Source: Sphingobacterium sp. ML3W
GTDB taxonomy: Bacteria > Bacteroidota > Bacteroidia > Sphingobacteriales > Sphingobacteriaceae
Reading direction: 5' to 3'
Assembly (NCBI RefSeq): GCF_000747525.1
Contig: NZ_CP009278.1
Span: 1,426,001 to 1,490,000 of the forward strand
Length of the DNA: 64,000 nt
Shown here: positions 58,893-64,000 of the stretch, piece after piece
Layout of the letters: each line of letters starts with the position of its first letter
How positions within the stretch are numbered: the first letter of the stretch is position 1
Made by a program: the position numbers and the translations under genes
The notes under the pieces: model-generated
Told to the model about the DNA's origin: nothing
Database searches by the model: none
Seen by the model: only the letters and a program-made list of their open reading frames with translations

Positions 58893-58935
58893 TACATACT
58901 AGAAGCTACTCAACTTGAGTAGCTTCTAGTATGTA
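58893..58935 (+). terminator. 43-bp near-perfect palindrome after glnN
   Basis: 21-bp perfect arms (58893-58913 with 58915-58935) around a single C. It lies 15 bp after the glnN stop but is not followed by a T-tract, so it may act as a terminator or an mRNA-end stabiliser. Confidence 0.6.
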
Positions 58936-59037
58936 CAGGCTTATTGTAACAATATGTTGTATTGTCATATTAATTTCATATTGTCGTTGTTTCTTATTTC
59001 CTCAATCCTTAAATTTAGTACTTAAAAGGAAGAAGAA

Positions 59038-59466
59038 ATGAAGATGTTTGCAATTAAATACAGGAAACTATCTATAGTCACAGCAGTTATTGCGACGGTG
59101 ATGACTATGAGTGCTTTTATTCCGCATCAGGAGAAGCAAAAAGAGGAAAAATTCACGAATCTGAAAGTATTACCAAAAAATACCACTCCAGATGAGTTAA
59201 AGGTAATTATGCGCGAGTTTAATGCCTCTTTGGGAGTGAAGTGTGGGTTCTGCCATGCGCCATCGCAAGAGAATCCTAAAGAATTGGATTTTGCAAGTGA
59301 TGGCAACAAGCATAAAAATATAGCCAGAGATATGATTAAGATGACGGCTAAGATCAATAAAAAATATTTTCATCGAACAAATAAGGAAGGACAGATTAAG
59401 GCAATTTCATGTAAAACTTGCCATAATGGAAATGAACATCCGGAAATGAAAATAGCAGGTTTGTAA
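59038..59466 (+). CDS. Di-haem c-type cytochrome (reaction-centre cytochrome-like)
   Basis: 142 residues with a signal or anchor (about 10-28). Two haem c motifs are present: C69-G-F-C72-H and C125-K-T-C128-H. The segment LKVLPKNTTPDELKVIMREF before the first haem matches the photosynthetic reaction-centre cytochrome c-like family, of which small forms occur in non-photosynthetic Bacteroidota. A likely periplasmic electron carrier; the partner is unknown. Confidence 0.87.
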   Translation: MKMFAIKYRKLSIVTAVIATVMTMSAFIPHQEKQKEEKFTNLKVLPKNTTPDELKVIMREFNASLGVKCGFCHAPSQENPKELDFASDGNKHKNIARDMIKMTAKINKKYFHRTNKEGQIKAISCKTCHNGNEHPEMKIAGL

Positions 59467-59525
59467 GTCACGAGAAGATGGATTAAAAGTCTTTCTTGGT
59501 TTTCCAATAAAGGAAAGTAAGCATG

Positions 59526-59562
59526 AGAGAGACCAGATTTTTTTTTAAAATCTGGTCTCTCT
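59526..59562 (+). terminator. Terminator after the cytochrome gene
   Basis: 16-bp arms based on GAGAGACCAGATTTT with its complement around a 5-nt T/A loop, followed by CTTTAATT. Confidence 0.85.
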
Positions 59563-59656
59563 TTAATTAAACTCGGATTGCCAAACTCAAATTGTGTTTT
59601 TAATACATCCAACTTAATTGTGGACCAAATTTTTGAGGTACATTATTCCATGCTCA

Positions 59657-60610
59657 TCATAAAGTGCTGGCAACATTTAATTTTTCGATATCTTGTACGG
59701 TCAATTGAATATGTGTCGCAGCTGTAAAATCTTCCAACTGCTGTAATTTAGTAACGCTTACAATCGGAGCAGTGATACTAGGACGTGCAATAATCCAAGC
59801 AAGCGCTATACTTGATACCGAAGTCTGGTGTTGGTCAGAAACTTCATCCAATGCTTTTAAGATACGTAAACCACGATCGTCTAGCATCTCTTTGACAGAA
59901 CCTCCACGTACAGATTTCGACAAATCGTCTAAATTGCGGTATTTACCCGTTAAAAATCCACTTGCCAATGAATAATAAGTAATGACTCCTAAATTATTGT
60001 CTTGGACTATTTTTTCATACTGCTGTTCATATTTTTGTCTGTGATATAAGTTATATTCGGGTTGAAGAGACTCGTACCTAGGGAGATGAAGTAGTTTGCT
60101 TTTTTCCAATGATTCCTCTAAGCGAGTAGGACTTAAATTAGAGGCGCCTATCCATTTTACTTTTCCTTCTTTTATTAATTGTTGATATGCTTCCAATGTT
60201 TCTTCTACAGGAATAGATTCATTATCGAAATGTGTTTGATACAAATCAATGGTATCAATCTGTAACCTTTTAAGTGAAAACTCAACTTCTTTAATGATAT
60301 AGTCTTTTGCGGTGTTGGGGGTAGGGGTATCTTTCTTTGTACCTCCAACTTTTGTTGCAATTAAAACCTGGTCGCGCTTCCCTGATTTTTTTAACCAGTT
60401 ACCAATAATTTGCTCAGATTCACCACCGCTATTTCCTGGTACCCAGTACGAATACTGATTAGCAGTATCGATTAAACTAAAACCTCGATCTACAAATCCA
60501 TCTAATATGGCAAAGGATTGTTTCTCATCGATTGTCCAACCAAATACATTTCCTCCAAAAACTATAGGTTCAAATGTTAAGTCCGTATTTCCCAATTTTA
60601 CTTTACTCAT
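59657..60610 (-). CDS. Aldo/keto reductase
   Basis: 317 residues, TIM-barrel NADPH-dependent oxidoreductase. The tetrad is seen as D and Y in DTANQYSYW, K in ATKVGG and H in YQTHFDN. Conserved KWIGASNLSP and the C-terminal NADP-binding IARPSITAPIVSVTK are present. The substrate cannot be told. It stands alone. Confidence 0.92.
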   Translation of the reverse strand: MSKVKLGNTDLTFEPIVFGGNVFGWTIDEKQSFAILDGFVDRGFSLIDTANQYSYWVPGNSGGESEQIIGNWLKKSGKRDQVLIATKVGGTKKDTPTPNTAKDYIIKEVEFSLKRLQIDTIDLYQTHFDNESIPVEETLEAYQQLIKEGKVKWIGASNLSPTRLEESLEKSKLLHLPRYESLQPEYNLYHRQKYEQQYEKIVQDNNLGVITYYSLASGFLTGKYRNLDDLSKSVRGGSVKEMLDDRGLRILKALDEVSDQHQTSVSSIALAWIIARPSITAPIVSVTKLQQLEDFTAATHIQLTVQDIEKLNVASTL

Positions 60611-60770
60611 AATACCGTGTTTTAGTTTATATAAAATTAGCGAATAATAAGACAGGTGCTGTTATGAAATATAAATAGTGAAATTGAGATTACATTTTAT
60701 AGCCGGATAATATTTATATAAAATAATCTCCTTCATTATCAGTTGTTTTATGCTGTGGATGAATTTTTAT

Positions 60771-60801
60771 TTTGCATATGTAAAATAAATATCTACCTTT
60801 G
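60771..60801 (+). promoter_or_regulatory. Bacteroidota promoter of tRNA-Leu(CAA)
   Basis: TTTG (60771-60774), 19 nt, TACCTTTG (60794-60801): an exact match to the consensus. Confidence 0.8.
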
Positions 60802-60839
60802 CATCACTCCAAACAACGAAATACTTGTTGAAACGGGAT

Positions 60840-60919
60840 GCCCAGTTGGCGGAATTGGTAGACGCGCTAGTCTCAAACACTAGTGGGAAACCGTGCCGGT
60901 TCGATTCCGGCACTGGGTA
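60840..60919 (+). tRNA. tRNA-Leu (anticodon CAA)
   Basis: An 80-nt tRNA with acceptor GCCCAGT/ACTGGGT, discriminator A, anticodon loop CTCAAAC, a short class II variable arm and T-loop GGTTCGATTCC. No CCA is encoded. A tyrosine recombinase gene begins 146 bp downstream, so its 3' end is the probable integration site of the island that follows. Confidence 0.95.
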
Positions 60920-61065
60920 CTATAAGGGTATCAAGATGCAAATCTTGATACCCTTTATTTTGGAAAAGTGATTTTAAACGCACTAGACCACACTCCTTGA
61001 CACGGGTGGATTTACTAACAGCCGATATATTTGTAGACATTTTGTATACATAGATATTTTCGGAA

Positions 61066-62307
61066 ATGATTAACTCTACACCATCCGTACAGATGTTCAA
61101 ATTTTCTTTAAAACTATTCTACTTTAAAAGTAGAATTCAACAAAATGGCAATGCCGCTCTTTATCTTGAATGTTATATTTCAGGATTCGGATCTGGAGGA
61201 GATCGAAAACGTCATCCTCTAAATTTAGATTGGCCCGCAAAAAAAATTAATCTGGAGAAGGGGATACTATTGCCCCGGCACAAGGATGATTTGGATGTGA
61301 ATGATTATCATATGATAATAAGTGATGTCAAGGCTAAGATCAACGAGATTGCTATTCGCTTTCGACTGCAGAACCGGGTATTGACGAACGATATGATTAT
61401 TCGTGAGATATTATATTACGATTCTTCTAAGTCATTAGTAGCTTTCATGCAATTGGTCCGGAAAGATCGATTCAAAAATGGGTTAATCGCCCGACAGACT
61501 TATAAAAACATTCTCAGTACCATCAATTCTTTGATTGAATTCAGACCCTTAGCGACATTTTCAGAAATTGATAAGACTTGGATGGCCCAGTATAAAAAGT
61601 TTTTGCTAGGTAAGGGTGTCGCCATTAATACCGTCTGGACTCGCATGAAAGATGTTAAAGCGCATTTGGATATGGCTATCGAGCAACACAATATTTATGT
61701 ACCTAAAGACGGCCTAGACTTCCCTAATCCCTACAAAGAAGAAGAATCAGTCTATTTACGAAAGGAAGAAGTAATTAGGTTAATAAACCAACTTGACGAT
61801 AAAGCACTATGTGCTGCCGATTACCAAGTTTTGAAGGCTTTTCTTTTTTGCTGCTTTACAGGCTTTAGAATATCGGATTTGTATAATTCCGAATATTCGT
61901 GGATGGTTTCTGAAAATTTCTTGAAATTTATGATGGTGAAGAATCAGGCTCGTAAGCCCCGGGTTCTTACGATACCCCTGATACCGATCGCTAAAAAGTT
62001 TATCTCGAGCAATTCGGGAAAGTTTTTTGAATTGCCGACAACACAAGAATATAACCGGACTTTGAAACAATTAATGAAGTTGGCTAAAATCGATAAGCAG
62101 ATATCCAGCCATGCTGCCCGTCATACTTTCGGTCACTTATTTATGAAATTTGGAGGAAACTTGCTTACACTGCAGAAGATATTAGGTCACGCAAAAATTG
62201 AAACGACTTTAAAATATGCTCATCTGGATGACGATGATAACCTGGATCTGGTACTGAAGATTAATGATGAGTTTGAAGATGTAGGGAAGTTGAAAAATAT
62301 GGCTTAA
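61066..62307 (+). CDS. Tyrosine recombinase / integrase (Bacteroidota phage_int_SAM_5 type)
   Basis: 413 residues. An N-terminal arm-binding part, a SAM-like core-binding domain (about 105-195) and a C-terminal catalytic domain. Catalytic residues are seen as R in CFTGFRISDL, HxxR in SSHAARHTFGH, H in KILGHAKIETT and the nucleophile Y in LKYAHL. It probably integrates and excises the island at the adjacent tRNA-Leu gene. Its last codons lie within a 24-bp-arm hairpin. Confidence 0.93.
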   Translation: MINSTPSVQMFKFSLKLFYFKSRIQQNGNAALYLECYISGFGSGGDRKRHPLNLDWPAKKINLEKGILLPRHKDDLDVNDYHMIISDVKAKINEIAIRFRLQNRVLTNDMIIREILYYDSSKSLVAFMQLVRKDRFKNGLIARQTYKNILSTINSLIEFRPLATFSEIDKTWMAQYKKFLLGKGVAINTVWTRMKDVKAHLDMAIEQHNIYVPKDGLDFPNPYKEEESVYLRKEEVIRLINQLDDKALCAADYQVLKAFLFCCFTGFRISDLYNSEYSWMVSENFLKFMMVKNQARKPRVLTIPLIPIAKKFISSNSGKFFELPTTQEYNRTLKQLMKLAKIDKQISSHAARHTFGHLFMKFGGNLLTLQKILGHAKIETTLKYAHLDDDDNLDLVLKINDEFEDVGKLKNMA

Positions 62308-62352
62308 AATAAAAGCAGACTGATTTTGGTCTGCTTTTATTTTAAGCCATAT
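62297..62352. terminator. Bidirectional terminator overlapping the integrase stop
   Basis: 24-bp perfect arms (62297-62320 with 62329-62352) around an 8-nt loop. The left arm includes the last integrase codons and its TAA. It separates the convergent integrase and lipoprotein genes. Confidence 0.9.
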
Positions 62353-62375
62353 ATAATAAGTTTACAAATTTGTAA

Positions 62376-63368
62376 TTAATCAAATCCTACATCTAGGATC
62401 TCATTTTCAAATATATTGTTTATACTAATTGTAAATCCACTGTTACTTTTAGGCGTTGGCTCTGGGTCAGGTGGTATTGAGGTGATTAAATCGAATATTG
62501 GTCCTGTTAGTCTTGTTCTGTAGTTAGATTTGATTAATACGTCAGTAATATCCTTTGAACCAATAAGAACTCTATTTTTATCCAAAAGAGAAAGCTTAAT
62601 ATTAAAATTAGAACCATTTATAACTGATTTTGGGAACAAATTGGTAGTATATATTGTATTAGTTTTTCCCACACTATCTTTTAAGTCATAGGTAGAAGAC
62701 GCGTACATATAATTCTCCTCTTCTCCTAAGTAAAGTTGATCTATAAAGGGATTAATAAGAGCATACTGAAGGGAAGTTATTCTCAAATACCCAGCCTCAG
62801 CTTTAACAGCATCTGACAATTGAACCATTAATTGACCATTTAATCGTTTTAATTCTAAAGGCGCATACGTTGAATCTCCTTCAACAATAAACTCTGAAAA
62901 TCGCTTTGCAAAAACATCCCTAGTATTCTCTAAAGTTAAAGAATGATCGCCATTTAATGTGTTTTTAATACTTATCAGATAGTCATCTTCATCATAATAC
63001 ATGACAACACCTAGTTTATAATTTCCTTTTGGAAGTTGAAATTTAAAGTTCCAAAAATTTTCAACATTCTCTTCATTAAGGTACGGGATAATAGAACGAT
63101 TAGAATTTATTATAATATTTTCATTAGAATCGAATATCACAAATCTAATTCTAGTTGGTCTGCCAAAATGCTCATTTTCCGCAAGAGTTGTTTGAGATTT
63201 TTTATTAGCACCTTTCAAAGATATCGGTTCAGTAGTCACTTTAAAACTTTTAGCAGTGAAAGCTACATTATATAACTTTTTATCTATCGGATTAGGACCA
63301 TCCTTTTTACTACATCCCAAAAGAAACATGGCTAATAAAATAAAAAATAAGATCTTTTTCATAATCAT
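62376..63368 (-). CDS. Lipoprotein, possibly FimB/Mfa2-type fimbrial subunit
   Basis: 330 residues with a lipoprotein signal, KKILFFILLAMFLLGCSKK (Cys near residue 19). Start at 63368, or two codons later at 63362. The N-terminal half has FGRPTRIRFVIFDSNENIII and FQLPKGNYKLGVVMYYDED, a beta-sandwich pattern like that of FimB/Mfa2 fimbrial anchors. The family call is tentative. It belongs to the island and has no other fimbrial gene visible, apart from the decayed region upstream. Confidence 0.55.
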   Translation of the reverse strand: MIMKKILFFILLAMFLLGCSKKDGPNPIDKKLYNVAFTAKSFKVTTEPISLKGANKKSQTTLAENEHFGRPTRIRFVIFDSNENIIINSNRSIIPYLNEENVENFWNFKFQLPKGNYKLGVVMYYDEDDYLISIKNTLNGDHSLTLENTRDVFAKRFSEFIVEGDSTYAPLELKRLNGQLMVQLSDAVKAEAGYLRITSLQYALINPFIDQLYLGEEENYMYASSTYDLKDSVGKTNTIYTTNLFPKSVINGSNFNIKLSLLDKNRVLIGSKDITDVLIKSNYRTRLTGPIFDLITSIPPDPEPTPKSNSGFTISINNIFENEILDVGFD

Positions 63369-63416
63369 ATGGTTTGATTTACATAAATTTAACTATTTTT
63401 TCTTAATTTCAGCTAT

Positions 63417-64000
63417 TTAATATTTTGAGCCACCACTTCCCGAATTACAGGTAACACTAAAAAAAATAGCTGTCACGGAACTTGGGACATTAACATCTCC
63501 TTAGGATTCTAATGACTCAAGTGTTTTCCTCTTTGTAACATCTATTTTTATAGTTCTTGGAGTCGCATAATTAGTGAAATCAACGACCAATATTTTATCT
63601 TTTTCCCAGTCATATTCCCCTTTTATTTCCTGTTCATAAACAAATGCCTGCTCAAGATTATATTTGTTTTTAAATAGATTTACACCATCCTGATAAAACA
63701 ATTCATCCCCTTTGTTTACTCTTGTAACAACGTCTAGTAAATTTTGATACAGTTTTAATGTTTTGCCACGAGCGACTGGAGATGTTGACAATAAACCAGT
63801 TTTTTGACCTAATCCCTAACTAATATTTATCCAAATAGATGATACAAGTTGATATCCAGTATCCATCACATAAAATGTATCAAAGTCAGGATATTCAGAT
63901 TTTGCTCCATACGACCTACCTTCTGGTGATTAGGATTTACATTCCAATTCTCAATTAGAGTATATGCACTTTTAGGGAAGGAAATATGTCTCAGCGCTAC
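63417..64000 (-). pseudogene. Decayed coding region, one frameshift and two in-frame stops
   Basis: Read on the minus strand from the window end, a frame encodes VALRHISFPKSAYTLIENWN and NPN, then a single-base loss near 63929 shifts to SPEGRSYGAKSEYPDFDTFY and so on. That second frame continues with stops at 63816-63818 (TAG) and 63501-63503 (TAA) to a final TAA at 63417-63419. The largest intact piece, 63501-63791, would need a TTG start. The continuity of protein-like sequence in one frame across both stops suggests a broken gene rather than several small ones. The family is not recognised. Confidence 0.5.

Larger units (their letters stand above)
60920..64000. mobile_element. Left end of a tRNA-Leu-integrated genomic island (continues beyond window)
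   Basis: The order tRNA-Leu(CAA), tyrosine recombinase, accessory genes and a decayed coding region is the standard layout of an island inserted at a tRNA 3' end. The attachment core is probably within the T-arm and acceptor of the tRNA (about 60897-60919). The matching direct repeat at the far end lies outside the window, so the boundary is inferred. Confidence 0.65.

Overview
This window reads as chromosomal DNA of a Sphingobacterium-like member of the Bacteroidota (family Sphingobacteriaceae). The support is a SusC/SusD pair, a MurF-alanine racemase fusion, a type III glutamine synthetase, LytS/LytTR two-component proteins, few Shine-Dalgarno sites, and promoters of the Bacteroidota form TTTG-N18/20-TAnnTTTG. 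The genus is an inference; no 16S gene is present.

Layout. 1-1.4 kb: a LytTR response regulator (cut by the window start) and its histidine kinase. 1.5-2.3 kb: two tandem tRNA-Gly(GCC)/tRNA-Leu(TAA) cassettes; a third copy lies at 16 kb in the same orientation. 2.5-9.2 kb: a thiamine operon on the minus strand, thiS-thiC-thiE-like-thiD-thiE-thiG-thiH-thiF, headed by a TPP riboswitch. 9.4-15.6 kb: a PHP-domain phosphoesterase followed by susC and susD, then an unusual array of 11-bp units that forms a long hairpin. 16.3-22.8 kb: recX, murF-alr, a DUF502 membrane protein, a DUF1801 protein, a histidine-kinase relative without the phospho-acceptor His, a HAD phosphatase and an alpha/beta hydrolase. 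22.9-34.4 kb: a SWIM/SNF2 helicase, a LURP-one-like protein, a GNAT enzyme, a TonB-dependent receptor, a BamA/TamA-like barrel, an M1 peptidase and two tandem paralogous membrane proteins.

34.5-39.7 kb: an SSS symporter, a small XRE regulator with two matching palindromes upstream, an 800-bp stretch without a convincing gene, an unrecognised protein, an outer-membrane barrel and a DUF1080 protein. 40.3-48.8 kb: the methylcitrate operon prpB-prpC-prpD, then a FadB-type protein, an acyl-CoA dehydrogenase and a thiolase, together pointing to breakdown of fatty or branched-chain acyl-CoA to propionyl-CoA and on to pyruvate. 49.1-52 kb: a YtrA-type operon (ABC ATPase, permease, GntR repressor, a GIN-like protein) with a palindromic operator over its start. 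52.1-60.6 kb: ecotin, a SIMPL-domain protein, an S9 peptidase, glutamine synthetase III, a di-haem cytochrome and an aldo/keto reductase.

60.8 kb to the end: a tRNA-Leu(CAA) gene followed 146 bp later by a tyrosine recombinase, a lipoprotein and a decayed coding region. This looks like the tRNA-side end of an integrated genomic island whose other end lies outside the window. No CRISPR array, rRNA gene or IS element was seen.
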